From: Acheta domesticus
Taxonomy: Eukaryota > Arthropoda > Insecta > Orthoptera > Gryllidae
Direction: 5' to 3'
Length of the DNA: 64,000 bases
NCBI GenBank assembly: GCA_031308135.1
Contig: JAHLJT010003656.1
Location: 52,833,327-52,897,326, forward strand
The notes beneath the pieces are model-generated. The model saw only the letters and a list, made by a program, of their open reading frames with translations, was not told where the DNA came from and did no database searches. The translations under genes and the position numbers were made by a program. Each line of letters begins with the position of its first letter. Position 1 is the first letter of the stretch. Below are positions 32,800 to 44,905 of this stretch, one piece after another.

Positions 32800-35235
32800 G
32801 GTATTTTCCATTCTGTCTGTTCTTATTTCCACTCGCTGAACTAGCTGTCTTTGACTAGATTAACCATTAGGTTTTATAAGAGAGTATTTGGGCGACTTAT
32901 TGTGATATGCTATTTCAAAGGGCATTGTTATACCCATAACTGCTATTTGTCAACATCATTTTCTACAACTAGAATAGCCGTAGGTGAAATGATATTACCT
33001 GGACGCACTGATCACGCCTCTGCGCTCTTTTTCAAACTCTTCAACCTAACAAGAATTGTAGTGATCTATAGATTACTCTTGTTATTAGACCACGCACGAG
33101 CGAAGGAATCGTGAATTATTTCAAAATAAAAAGACATGTTCAGAATTTGTCTGTAATGAAGTTCAGAATTTCAGAAAATATGGATAGAGTAATTTCATAA
33201 CTTTGCGAATTGCGTCTTAGTTCACATGGGTGGAACAAAAGGTACATTTTGCTTAAAACTGACACTGTTAAGAGATTTTTTTAATTTATTTATTTATTGT
33301 CAAAAACCTGAGAGACGACATCGCATCATAACTCCACAACAGCATATTTCCTAAGATTTTCTTTATGACTTCGTGATTGTCTAAAAGAGAAATTATTTAT
33401 TATTCAGAAGACTATTGAGAACTCAACAAGGATACACGTATTCATATAGTCTAACAAGTTCCAAGCTCATATGAAGAATATTATAATTATTCAAGATCAA
33501 TATTTAGCATTTTCTTGAGCTCCAAAATCCCTACTCCACCATTTTAATACACATAGTTGAATGATGAATAAAATTATTAGCATGGTTAAAATGATTTAAA
33601 ATGTTGACATTCGCACCCCCAAGTAATATGGACCTTATTTACATCGACAAACGAAGCACAGATTTAATTCTTTAATATTGCTGACAAAATAACCACCCAC
33701 GTCCGTGGCCCTACCCTTACCCCAAGTACCTACCGCAGGAGGAGAATTCAAGGAAACGTGCTTGTAGTAAAGCTCCATTTACGCCCAAGAGCAAAGCACG
33801 GGGCCATCTCAGGCTTTGCTCATAATGGATGAATCCATTGACGCCTCTGAGGCGCTTGACTCAACGCCGCTTCCCCCTTCCTCCCCTGAAACCGCTTCAG
33901 CTTCAGTATTCGCCGCGCCCCGAGTGTTCCATTGGTGGACGGCCACATGGTGAGTGCGTCAAATCGGGCGGAAGCGGCAAAAGAAAGTAAGGGAGGAGGC
34001 TTTGTTAGCTCTGCCTTTTCCCTCGTTTTGCTGAAATGGTCGCGAGCCGATAAGAAGCAGACGTTTGGTCTTGAGAAAGGGCATCGCTTGTCACCGCTCG
34101 TTCCGAGTTGAATGCGGAGATAGGAACGGTGGGATCGCTGATGCTCGGTTCTCATGCCCTGATACTTTGCAAGGCTAGTATTTGTAAATAGATTGTTTGT
34201 ACGTTGTAAGAGGAAGATCAGAATAGTGTTTTGGAGTGGCGTTTCTAAATATTTTCTTCGTTACGTAATTAAGATGCAAGTTTTCGCCTCTGTTGGAAGA
34301 CTGTTGTAATGCACTGAAGGAATATTTTACTATGGAAGAAACCTATAATAAAATAATCGACGCTGGATTAAACTAAAACAATAAAAAATACAATAACCTA
34401 ACGTAAACTTTAACTTTAACATAACTTTACCTTCATCCGTCTTGAAAAACCCACGTACTTTAGTAGTGGGGATTCAGTTCAAGCCACAGAACGAATGTTG
34501 GAAAATTTTCCTTCACAAATAGAACAATAACGGACTGGAATAGATTGCCTGCGCCAGCCATGTAGCCCTCTCCTCTAGGTGTACAAATATTTAAAAGTAA
34601 ATTAACTAATGATATTTGTAGAGTTTATTAATTAGTATTATAGACTTATTACAGCAATTCTTTTATTACTATTGTTATTATTAGTACTGAAATAATTACT
34701 ACTGATGCAATGCTTGATTTAATAATTACTATTAATGCATTGCTTTATTAAATATAAAATTATTTTCAAAGTAGTATTTGAATTGGAGTGTCGTGTTGTG
34801 AAGAGTAGTGCAATAGAGAAATAGAAAGCGAAGTGAAGTGCAAGTGTTGTGAAGTGCAGTGTATTTAAAAAATTCGTGTATTTATTAGTTATAATATCTC
34901 TGTGGGGCGGCATGCTATTATTGTTATTATTCCCTTCTTTGTTATTATCGTTATCATATTATTATTACTATTACTGTCTTAAAATAATTTAAAATTACAT
35001 TGAATTTATATTCCTAATTATAATATGTAAATTGTAGTGTTCTGCCACCAGGTTGTATAAACCTTCTTGCAAAAATAATACATATCTACCTATATCTATC
35101 ATTTACCGCAGGAGAAAGAAAACTTTACAAAAACTTTAATTTCGACTCTTGGGCAACGCAAATGAAAACTGGATAAGAAATTATTACTACTAATACACTG
35201 CATTTGTCAAATAAATATTGTAGTATTCTGTATTA
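32800..35235. other. Mostly AT-rich; no gene recognised
   Basis: About 2.4 kb. A GC-richer patch at 33835-34110 carries a 111-codon minus frame with no recognised domain. Short interrupted ATT runs lie at 34665-34685 and 34915-34975. Confidence 0.45.
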
Positions 35236-35275
35236 TATTACGCAAGGAGGCTCGGCGGTGGAAGAGGCGGGGCGC

Positions 35276-35432
35276 TGGGTCGTTGGGGCGTTGGGGCGCT
35301 GGGACGTTGGGGCGTTGGGGCGTTGGGGAAATGAGGCAATGGGGCAATATGACTTTGGGGCGTTGGGGCGATGAGGTGTTGGTGCGTTGGGTGTTGGGCG
35401 TTGGGGCGCTGTGGCTTTGGGGCGTTGGGCCT
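35276..35432 (+). repeat. GTTGGGGCG minisatellite
   Basis: Nine-base unit GTTGGGGCG with variants (GCTGGGACG, CTTTGGGGC, AATGGGGC) over ~155 bp. G-rich plus strand; frames through it read as Pro/Asn/Ala or Gly/Trp repeats and are not coding. Confidence 0.85.
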
Positions 35433-35810
35433 TGGAGCAGGAGGAGGAAGAGGTGGAACGTGTGGTTGAGGAGGGGAGGGAAAATACAGGAGGGGAGAAA
35501 GGGTTAATGGAGTAGGGAGAGGAGGAGGAGAATATTTCGGGAGGAGTATGAGGGAGAGTGTGGCGGTGAGGGGGAAGGATGCCAGAGGGATGAATGAAAG
35601 GATTGGGAGGAGTCGGGAGAGGGGAGAGGAATGTGGGAGGAGGAGGACGAGGGCGAAGGGTGGAGGAGGCGCCGCTGCTCGCACTCGCCTTCCCCCTCCC
35701 CCGCCAGTGGGCGATCGCGCTGCTGTTATTGTTCTGAAGCTATTGTGTCGGCGCTTTGTTTTGGGGCTTCGGCCTCTCAGCCGGTGGTTCGCTTACGTCG
35801 CTAACCGATT
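35433..35810. other. Purine-rich tract leading into a GC patch
   Basis: GGAGGAG/GGGAGAG-rich plus strand to about 35670, then a short CpG-rich piece to 35800. No gene supported. Confidence 0.45.
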
Positions 35811-36912
35811 CTGATGTGAGGGGTGATGGATTGATGAGGAGGCGTTTGCCAATGTGATGCATCCTGCTTAACACTTCTCGTATTGCCGTACACGTACTAT
35901 TACTTAACAACATACTCTTACCTTATCACATGATTGATTATTAACGCTATAAGAAATCGTGAAATGGCATATAAATTGAAACATTATTATAAAAACATTA
36001 AAGTAAAGTGTTAGGTGTAGCCCGTAATACTGATCTGCATTAAAAAAAATCCTGTACTTCCATTTTTGAAGATATTATATTCAAATTTTGCACATTTGAT
36101 GTTCATAAAATTCACTTTCCACAAAAAGATAATTACAATGATACTGACATGTTCATGTATGAAAAGTAAATAAACTTCTTTAGAACATTTTGCCGTATAT
36201 GTGTACCTTTTTCTTCATAATCATTGTATATATTTATACGTTTTTTTTCAGTAATTGAAAGTACATAAAATAATAAATCTTGTGCTCTAAAACTTTCTTT
36301 GTAAGTCTTTTTGTTGGAAAATTATAAACGTTTGAATATTATATTAAATATAAATTTCAAATTTAAATGATTTACAAATTTATAATTTTATTGTTAATGC
36401 ACCTAATGAAATGATTCTAGAGGCCAGCAATCCTTTATATATTCTAATGATGCACTGAAAATTTCAGTGAATAACTCTCAGTAGTTTCTGAAAAACAAGG
36501 CACATTTATATGCGAAAATGTTGTTTTGAGATACGGGCATTTGAACAAATTTTCAACATATTATAAAGAAAATCTAACATTTTGTGCCTAAAATTTAGTA
36601 CCTACCATATGAATATTGTTTATCATCCTCTTATTTTCTCTTCTTTTCTTTCTATACCCTGTAGTGAATTCTTTATTGTCATTCACAGAATCCTGAAGAG
36701 CGGCACTAAGAACTACTTTGAAGAAGCAAATAGGTTACTGGTTTTCTCTTTCACTATTCCATTAGTATAGCGATTACCATGGAATTTCTTTTTCTTGTAC
36801 ACTCATGTAAATCAACCCACAGCGAAGAACAAAATTCTAAGATAACCACTGAACACAACAAAGCGACCAGAAACGACGTAAACAATGAACCCACGAGTTG
36901 CCTAGCAGTTGC
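35811..36912. other. AT-rich flank of the piggyBac element
   Basis: No supported gene or repeat; a Tn target-flank region. Confidence 0.45.
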
Positions 36913-37217
36913 TTAACCCATTAACTCCCAACTTATTTTTTTGTTTTATATTTCAATTATATTGATTACATATATTATTGAAGTGAGTATAATACCGGAA
37001 ATTAAAACAAAACTTAGATTTTACTTCTAGTTTTTTATTTACATGCCGGTCTATAAATAGACCGCTGGGCGGATTACGATTCTAAAAGGAAATATGCAAC
37101 ACGCAATACACTAAACTAAAAACTTTTTTTTAATATTATATTTATTTGTTCTATAAAAACATTTATGTAAGTAACGTTTGATTAGTTTTTTCACAATTTT
37201 AAAATAATTAATTTATT

Positions 37218-38063
37218 TTACAATGTATGGTAAGGTTGGAAACACTTTCTACAAAGCGTTACATTGCATTTCTGGCAGAAAGTTAGAGGCCTTCCTTTAC
37301 ATCCATCGTACTGACAGTGCCTTTGAGATTCTCGCTTTCCTAAATAGTGGTCTTTCCCATCATACCGCATATCTAATGGAATGTTTCGGTGTGACGACAA
37401 GCTTGGCCGACCCACTGTCCGTCGTGTAGCAAACATCTTTAGATATTGCACAGTAATATTTCTGTGAAATTCCAGAAGATCCAAAGACTCTTTTCCATGA
37501 ACAGTTCTGTATAGGATCCAAGCATTCACCACTGCCATATTTATCATTCGCGTGAAAAGGGGCCAATACCACTTTTTCCCTCTAATTGAAATATTGTATT
37601 TTCCCACAAGCCAGTCGTGGTGATCCACGCCTCCCATGTGAGCATTGTAATTTTTTATTACCTGAGGTTGGCCTATATTTATTCTCGTTCCGGTGGCTTT
37701 ACTCCACCGACTTGTAGAAGTGATTGGTTCTAAAGTATCAAAATTTGTCCCTACTGAAACAGACTTATTGTCATGCCACCTGACAAAAAATACTTCGCCA
37801 CTTTCATCAAAAGTATAATCGTACGAACCTCTTGGCAATTTTTGAATTTCTTTTCCTGTCAAAAGTGGGCAGCTTGGAAGTCTGTTTTCTCTTATTGTGC
37901 CTGTAGCTCTCATTCCAATTTCTTTCAAATGTACTAAGAGATCTCTGCTGGTAAAAAAGTTGTCAAAATACACAGCATGTTTTGAACGATCAGAAATGCA
38001 GTCCAACATTTTCAAGACCACTCGTGTTCCAAGACACACATTTTCTCTCCAGTCGCTTTCAGC
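37218..38063 (-). pseudogene. piggyBac transposase, C-terminal half
   Basis: Continues the gene after the insertion, in the same frame, to a TAA/TAG-type stop at 37218. It contains YFDNFFTS with the second catalytic Asp (about residue 358 of ~605), then NAHMGGVDHHD with the third (about 471), a WYWPLF segment typical of the family, and a C-terminal Cys-rich domain from CQYDGCKG to CRKCFQPYH, which binds the element ends in piggyBac. All 273 codons are open, with no further stops. Removing the insertion plus one target copy makes 1,818 bp of coding sequence, a multiple of three. This shows the insertion is young relative to decay of the gene. Confidence 0.92.
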
Positions 38064-39500
38064 ATGTCCGTATAGTTAGCACACCCACTTATTCAAAAAT
38101 TAAAAAAGACTATACCATAATTTTGTTCCAATTTTGAACTAATTTATACCCACCTTAAAAAATTTTCTACCAATGCAGAACATCAAAATTTACAACGTGT
38201 CCCGTGGGTGCGCTAACTTAACGTTAAGTTAGCATACCCACACAAGAAAAATGCGTTAAACCAAAAAAACAAATATACCATAATTTTGTACTAATTTTGA
38301 ACTAATTTATACCCACCTTAAAAAATTTTGAACCGATGCACAACATCAAAATATACAACAATGAAGAGTGGATGCGCCAGGTTAACGTTAAGTTGGCAAA
38401 CCCACACAAGAAAAATGCGTTAAACTAAAAAAACAAATATAACACAATTTTGTACTAATTTTGAACTAATTTATACCCACCTTAAAAAATTTTGAACCGA
38501 TGCACAACATCAAAATATACAACGTTGAAGAGTGGGTGCGCCAGGTTAACGTTAAGTTGGCAAACCCACATAAGAAAAATGCGTTAAACCAAAAAAACAA
38601 ATATACCACAATTTTGCACTAATTTGAACTAATTTATACCCACCTTAAAAAATTTTGAACCGATGCACAACATCAAAATATACAACGTTGAAGAGTGGGT
38701 GCGCCAGGTTAACGTTAAGTTGGCAAACCCACACAAGAAAAATGCGTTAAATTAAAAAAACAAATATAGCACAATTTTGTACTAATTTTGAACTAATTTA
38801 TACCCACCTTAAAAAATTTTGAACCGATGCACAACATCAAAATATACAACGTTGAAGAGTGGGTGCGCCAGGTTAACGTTAAGTTGGCAAACCCACACAA
38901 GAAAAATGCGATAAACTAAAAAAACAAATATAACACAATTTTGTACTAATTTTGAACTAATTTATACCCACCTTAAAAAATTTTGAACCGATGCACAACA
39001 TCAAAATATACAACGTTGAAGAGTGGGTGCGCCAGGTTAACGTTAAGTTGGCAAACCCACACAAGAAAAATGCGTTAAACCAAAAAAACAAATATACCAC
39101 AGTTTTGTACTAATTTTGAACTAATTTATACCCACCTTAAAAAATTTTGAACCGATGCACAACATCAAAATATACAACGTTGAAGAGTGGGTGCGCCAGG
39201 TTAACGTTAAGTTGGCAAACCCACACAAGAAAAATGCGTTAAACCAAAAAAACAAATATACCACAGTTTTGTACTAATTTTGAACTAATTTATACCCACG
39301 TTAAAAAATTTTGAACCGAAAATTTTGAACTGAAAAATTTGAACTGAAAATTTTGAACTGAAAAATTTTGAACTGAAAAATTTTGAAATTTTGAACATCA
39401 AAATATACAACGTTGAAGAGTGGGTGCGCCAGGTTAACGTTAAGTTGGTATTCCCACACAAGAAAAACACATTAAACAAAAAACAAATATACCATAATTT
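38064..39500 (+). repeat. Left arm of the foldback: ~8 tandem units of ~164 bp
   Basis: The marker AACATCAAAATATACAAC occurs eight times (38183 in variant form, then 38343, 38506, 38670, 38833, 38997, 39161, 39395). The AGGTTAACG marker spaces at 162-164 bp. The last unit is stretched by ~70 bp through an inner tandem AAAATTTTGAACTGA repeat (39310-39390). The outermost unit is the most diverged, the inner ones nearly the same, which suggests recent homogenisation or expansion of the inner units. Confidence 0.9.
38204..38241. repeat. 38-bp near-perfect palindrome within the foldback arm
   Basis: Centre at 38222/38223 in TTAACGTTAA; outer arms GTGGGTGCGCTAAC and GTTAGCATACCCAC. A weaker form (GTGGGTGCGCCAGG / CTTGGCAAACCCAC-like) sits in every inner unit. 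The palindrome half matches the element's own tip (GTTAGCACACCCAC, 38075-38088). Confidence 0.85.
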
Positions 39501-39589
39501 TGTACGAGAGCAATTACATTTCTTTATCGACGTGTTACATTTTGAGAAATTCAAGCCCACCTTTACCATTCGAGGCATACATTTATGAA

Positions 39590-42537
39590 TGTATTGGTTT
39601 TGAAATAGACCTACATTTTAGTGGGCCTTCTATTCTATACATATGGAGTCCTCAGTAACTTGGTGGGGAAAAAATGCTTTCAAATGAAAGATATTGGACA
39701 TATTTCAGAAGACATATTTGAAGAAGCTGATAAAACCATGTAAACATTAGTTCCCACGAAATGTTAAGAAAGGAATGAGAGAAAATACATGTATAAATAT
39801 CGGAAAGTGAAAAAGAGTCGCAACTGATACAGAAGTTTTTCTGACGTACATTTTAGTTCGGGTAAATACATCTGACGTTTGTAAATTTTACATTTATAAT
39901 ATGTGAAGACCAAATGCTTTATTGTGATGATCCGTTAGTGTTGATCCGTTGTTTCAAATCAACGTTTACTTCACCAATTTTATTTTATTTTATCACTTCA
40001 CCAATTTAATTTTATTTAATGTAGTTATTAAGTAGTCTGTTATGTATATTTTTGTCGATGTTTCATGGCCGACTGGAAATATGTTGGCCACTTCTGTGTT
40101 ATAATGGCGTAAATAAACGATTTTGATCCTTCTTCTGAATTCTGATTGTTAGTTATGAATTTTTAATTACACGCAAGGAATTAATATAATGATAATCAAT
40201 GATTCTTTACTGAATTAGAGTATACTTCACTAAACTAATATAATAAGTGGGTACACTAAACGAAAGTATCTGTAGTATCTGATGTGTTCAGACGAAATTA
40301 TGTTGTTTTCTTTGTTGCACTTATAATTTTATCTGAACGAGTTTCATATTTAGAAGCTGATTAATTATTTATCTGAACAACAAATTACAGTTTTTAGCGC
40401 ACTGTGAGTATCTTAGAAGTACCCACATTTAATAGTTGACTAAAAAACATTTTCCGGGGATCGAAAAAATTATATGGTGTTGTTTTTTCAAAGTTTTTGC
40501 ATATGTTTCCTCATTTCATTTTTTTGGGGGGGGGGGAATTTTGTCGTTCAAGTATAATAGAATGAATGGTTTCCTTATTCTATCGAAAGTTCCAGACTTA
40601 AAGTTCGGCTTTTTGACATTGTACTCTTGTTGAATTAGTTGACTGTTGTTGTGCTATTTGGTTTCGGTTTTAAGAGTATTTTATTTTTGCATTGCATTAA
40701 TTTTCTGTACTATATTTTATATTTATTATTTATACGATATTTCTTGTACATGTTGTAATGACATTCCCACCTTTTTTTGCTATTGCAATAGACATTTATT
40801 CATAAATAATTATAATACTTTTAATTATACATTTGATGTTCGATATCAAAACATTTATTCAATGAAAATTTCTGTTAGAATTGTGAGTGATAATTCAATT
40901 TCTTGTGCTTCATTGCATTCTTTTCATCATGACAATTAACATTTAACAGTACCAACAGTTGAATACCAAACAACATATTATTTTATGAAATGTACTTACA
41001 AAATTGTTAAGAAATAGTGAATGTAGATGGGGAATTTTGGCACGAACAGAAAAGCTGCCCTTCTCAGAAGGAAGAGAGAAAGGAGTTTCCATTGAGCTTT
41101 CTACCTGAGCATCCCCCTACCGTTTCCATCCCTCAATGCTACCTGTCGCGTACAATGCGCCTCCCCCCTACCTTCCGCTGGGCGAATGAACTCAGGGGGT
41201 TCAGGTACTGTGCGCAGGAAAAACTTCACAGAATAACGTTGATCATTTAGGAGAGCAGGCCGGCGAACAAAAGGTGGCGTTTCTTCACCCCCCCATCGTT
41301 TACTGGATTTTCCACACGAAATTTTTAGAATCTTGACGCGACAATATCTGTTGATTGCTGTGTCTTTCGAGCATCTCAGGATATTTCAAGTATTGTTTGA
41401 TTACTTACAATTCTCCACCAATGGTCTCTTAAATAGGTATATGGAAGTGAAAGGGCTTACGTCATTCCACTTTGAAAGTGGAGAAGCACGTGTGTATTAA
41501 TACGTAATGTTCCTTAAATAACATTGCATGTTACTCATATTATTAACATGACTGACGCAATTTGTTCTTTGATTAATAGTGCCTGATATCGAAAGATTAT
41601 AACAACTTGTAGTTTACATGCTGTTTCCAGTAAACATGCTACATTACGTTGATGAACAAAAGATGGTGAACGATTTGATGACATACTAAAATCAGAGAAT
41701 ACTAGCATGGTGTTCCTTAATATTTCCAAACTATACGGAAATGTAAGTAATAATTTCAAAACATATTAATACAATAAATATTTTTGCAGGCATATTCACA
41801 TTTTAAATACTGAATTAGGCATAAAACCACCTACACTTTTTCTCAGTGATTCACATCCATAACGAGCGAACCAAAACAAGACAATCGGAATATAATAAAA
41901 AGCCATAAACACTTTGTACCTCGTAACCAGGGAGCAGATTTTAATGAAATGTGATTTTTTTTCACTTCAGAACAATGCCGTTTAGTATTATCATCTATCA
42001 TTATATATTATAACAAAAGGAAATGACCCATTTTTATAAGACTTTTTGCCATTTTTCGTCGATTTCGAATAACAACTTTTATTTTTTAACTTCTTCCTTC
42101 ATTTTAATGCATGTTTCGCTGATTTCATCAATTTTAATCTCATTTTTATGGTACTTGATTCAAATAACAATAACGAGATGCTCCACAGAATTCCTGAGTT
42201 TCTTCGCTCACTTATTGTAATGTCAGCTGTTGTATGTGTCGCAATTCAGCGCCAATGTCGGTTCAGCCGATTAGTCGGGATAACTAACGACAGAGATTTT
42301 CTGGTAAAGTACAGTCGAAAGCGAAACATTTAAAGTTGGGCTCACTTGAACAAATAGAAGTAGTCTCGATTACAGCAGTAATGTATTGAACAGAATGAGT
42401 TGCTCATACGAACTGTTTTTGATAACATTTTTTGCATCATTTTCTTTGCTTTTACGGTATTTTTAAAACATATTCCAAGCATTTTATTGATCATATTTGG
42501 CAATATTTTAGGTCATGAAAATGTACACTCAATCATA
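39590..42537. other. Foldback core, no recognised gene
   Basis: About 2.9 kb of single-copy, AT-rich DNA between the arms. Frames are all under 100 codons without known domains. A 12-base G run lies near 40526-40537. A GC-richer patch at 41050-41220 is unexplained. This may be captured sequence or the remains of an old transposase gene. Confidence 0.5.
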
Positions 42538-43183
42538 ACTTGGCGCACCATTTCTTAAACGTTGTATATTTTGATGTTATGCATCGGTTCAAAATTTTTT
42601 AAGGTGGGTATAAATTAGTTCAAAATTAGTACAAAATTGTGTTATATTTGTTTTTTTAGTTTAACGCATTTTTCTTGTGTGGGTTTGCCAACTTAACGTT
42701 AACCTGGCGCACCCACTATTCAACGTTGTATATTTTGATGTTGTGCATCGGTTCAAAATTTTTTAAGGTGGGTATAAATTAGTTCAAAATTAGTACAAAA
42801 TTGTGGTATATTTGTTTTTTTGGTTTACCGCATTTTTCTTGTGTGGGTTTGCCAACTTAACGTTAACCTGGCGCACCCACTCTTCAACGTTGTATATTTT
42901 GATGTTGTGCATCGGTTCAAAATTTTTTAAGGTGGGTATAAATTAGTTCAAAATTAGTACAAAATTATGGTATATTTGTTTTTTTGGTTTAACGCATTTT
43001 TCTTGTGTGGGTATGCTAACTTAACGTTAAGTTAGCGCACCCACGGGACACGTTGTAAATTTTGATGTTCTGCATTGGTAGAAAATTTTTAAGGTGGGTA
43101 TAAATTAGTTCAAAATTGGAACAAAATTATGGTATAGTCTTTTTTAATTTTTGAATAAGTGGGTGTGCTAACTATACGGACAT
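42538..43183 (-). repeat. Right arm of the foldback: 4 inverted tandem units
   Basis: The inverse marker GTTGTATATTTTGATGTT occurs at 42561, 42725 and 42889, with the terminal variant GTTGTAAATTTTGATGTT near 43051. Same unit as the left arm, inverted, with fewer copies. Confidence 0.9.
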
Positions 43184-44245
43184 GCTTTCAGCCGTTCCAA
43201 TAGATTCCCGTTCTTTTCCACAATACAGATCAAAATTGTAGCAATAACCACTGGAACCACACAATGCCCACAACTTGTACCCAAATCGAATGGGTTTTCC
43301 CTTTATAAATTGTTTGAGCCTGTTGTGACCATACTACTTAACAATCATCTCGTCAATTGACAAATTCTCTTCGAAACACCCAAATTGTTGAAATGATGAA
43401 TTTAGTGTCGTAATTAGAAATCTGACTTTGAAACCTTTGTCTATCAGATTTTCTTGTGCGCTGTTATTGTCACAAAAATGTAGATATCGTTTTATTTTCT
43501 GAAAACGATTTCTTGACATAGCGTTCTTCACAATATCGATTCCTAAATCGTCATCTTCTGACCAATACATTCTCTCTGAGGGTAAAGTATGATACCCGGA
43601 AAGCAGCAAAATTCCTAGAAACACTTTTAGTTCATCTACATCTAAGGAAAATTCAGGACAATTTTTTGAAGTTGTCGCATAATAAACTGATTCTTTCACA
43701 ATATTTTCAAACATATTTTCGTAGTTAATTATCATTTCCGTGAGTTGGAGTGGAGTCAAGTCTTTCAGTGCTTTTTTCAGTTCTTCTTGAGTAATATTGG
43801 GACATGAGCGTTGTGTGTCACACAGTGTTGAATACGTAGGGTGTGCCTTCTTGTATGACGCTTCGTCATTGCATAATTTCCTCTTTTTGGCATTTTGCTT
43901 GCATGTTCGGCTTTGAGATAACATACTGAAAAATGTAAAAGATGAAATAATAGTAAGTCAAGAAGTTCAGAAAATTTATCTAAGTGATACCAAATGTATT
44001 ACATACGACTCTTCATTTCTGCGAGAAGGATAATGTATTTCTAGAGGTCCAGGAACATCATTTGTCATAGCGAAACCCGTGAGATCGTCCGGCGCTTCAT
44101 CATTGTCGGTCAGTGCATCTGTGGTATCTGGAGGTAGGACTACAACATCCACCGTGTTACATTCCTCGTCTAGTTCATCAAAATCTTCATCTAGAATATC
44201 AACTATTTCATCTACTGTTAGACCCTTCCTTATGACATTTGACAT
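43184..44245 (-). pseudogene. piggyBac transposase, N-terminal half (two exons)
   Basis: Exon 1 runs from ATG at 44243-44245 to 44007 and encodes an acidic start (DEIVDILDEDFDELDEE), as in other piggyBac transposases. An 81-bp intron (44006-43926) has GTATGT at its start and TTTTTCAG at its end and joins the frame exactly. Exon 2 gives the PGBD-type N-terminal domain with ELKVFLGILLLSGYH and YWSEDDD, and ends in LSIDEMIV, carrying the first catalytic Asp (about residue 271, close to the usual position). A single TAG stop at 43334-43336 follows that motif; beyond it the frame continues with KPIRFGYKLW and YCGKE. The reading frame is then cut at 43184 by the foldback insertion. So two lesions: one nonsense codon and one insertion. 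Confidence 0.9.
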
Positions 44246-44905
44246 AATTGCCTGAAATATCACGACATGTATAAACATTACTTCCATTACGCGTCAATTT
44301 TCTCAAGAAATAAAAATTAAAAATTTAACTTACCAATGAAATATTCAAATTTCTTGTAATAATAAATATCCAATATTCGTATAGAAGAGAGAGTGCACGC
44401 ACCAACTCACAAGAACACACTGAAATGGTCGTATGGGTCACGAGCTCTCGCCTACGTGCACAGTCATCGACGACAGCTTATCGGAAACCTTCTCAAGTTA
44501 CTGTCCGCGAAGCGCTGGATGCCCAGCGGTCTATAGATAGATCAGCAGATTTTGCAACGTTGTATCTTCGGGTAGGGCTGGCATAAATTTTACATTGTTG
44601 CATAGAATGTTAGCGGAATAACCAGAGAAGATAACAATTGGTCAATTATACTCAAAATATGGAATTCATTCTTGGAGTACAGTTCAAACGAAAACACCGC
44701 GTAGTCAATACGACAAGTAGTTTAGAAAATTGTTCCTAGGATTTTTAAACATAAGTGTAAAACAAATATATATTTTTTTCTCAATGCACAAGATCCCCAA
44801 TAACAATGTACACCGATTAAATTTGCCCTGGGTAAAATAACATTCACATAAATGAAATTAATTTCAGCTGATCTATAAATAGACCGCTGGGCGTTAATGG
44901 GTTAA

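Larger units (their letters stand above)
38064..43183. mobile_element. Foldback element (FB/Mutator-like type), 5,120 bp, 9-bp target duplication
   Basis: GCTTTCAGC stands immediately on both sides (38055-38063 and 43184-43192). The ends are exact inverted copies starting ATGTCCGTATAGTTAGCACA. The outermost ~120 bp match at both ends; further in, both arms are arrays of ~164-bp tandem units, about eight at left and four at right. A 9-bp duplication with long tandem-repeat inverted arms is the pattern of Drosophila FB elements, which are placed near Mutator-like transposons. The middle (about 39590-42537) encodes no recognisable transposase: only short AT-rich frames. So the element is non-autonomous. 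Alternatives with 8-9-bp duplications exist, so superfamily placement is inference; the boundaries are certain. Confidence 0.9.
36917..44901 (-). mobile_element. piggyBac element, split by a later foldback insertion
   Basis: TTAA at 36913-36916 and 44902-44905 flank inverted ends: CCCATTAACTCCCAAC at the left and, inverted, CCCATTAACGCCCAGC at the right. These are piggyBac hallmarks. Subterminal copies of TCTATAAATAGACCGCTGGG lie at 37050 and 44872 in the same direction, and a diverged inverted copy lies at 44521-44546; they are likely transposase-recognition repeats. Without the 5,120-bp insertion and the extra 9-bp target copy the element is 2,856 bp, a normal length for an autonomous piggyBac. 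The transposase gene is on the minus strand. The short distance from the gene's stop (37218) to the left end (301 bp) fits piggyBac layout. Confidence 0.93.

Noticed and set aside
37223..37429. Plus-strand frames over the piggyBac transposase
   Set aside because: Shadows of the real minus-strand coding frame.
38183..39413. CRISPR-like regularly spaced repeats
   Set aside because: The whole ~164-bp unit is repeated with no unique spacers, the array is an arm of an inverted-repeat element, and the genome is eukaryotic.
39285..39578. 97-codon minus frame with KFFSSKFF-type repeats
   Set aside because: Reads the inner AAAATTTTGAACTGA tandem repeat of the foldback arm.
39590..42537. Mutator-type transposase in the foldback core
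   Set aside because: Searched all frames by eye; only short AT-rich frames with no recognisable catalytic motifs.
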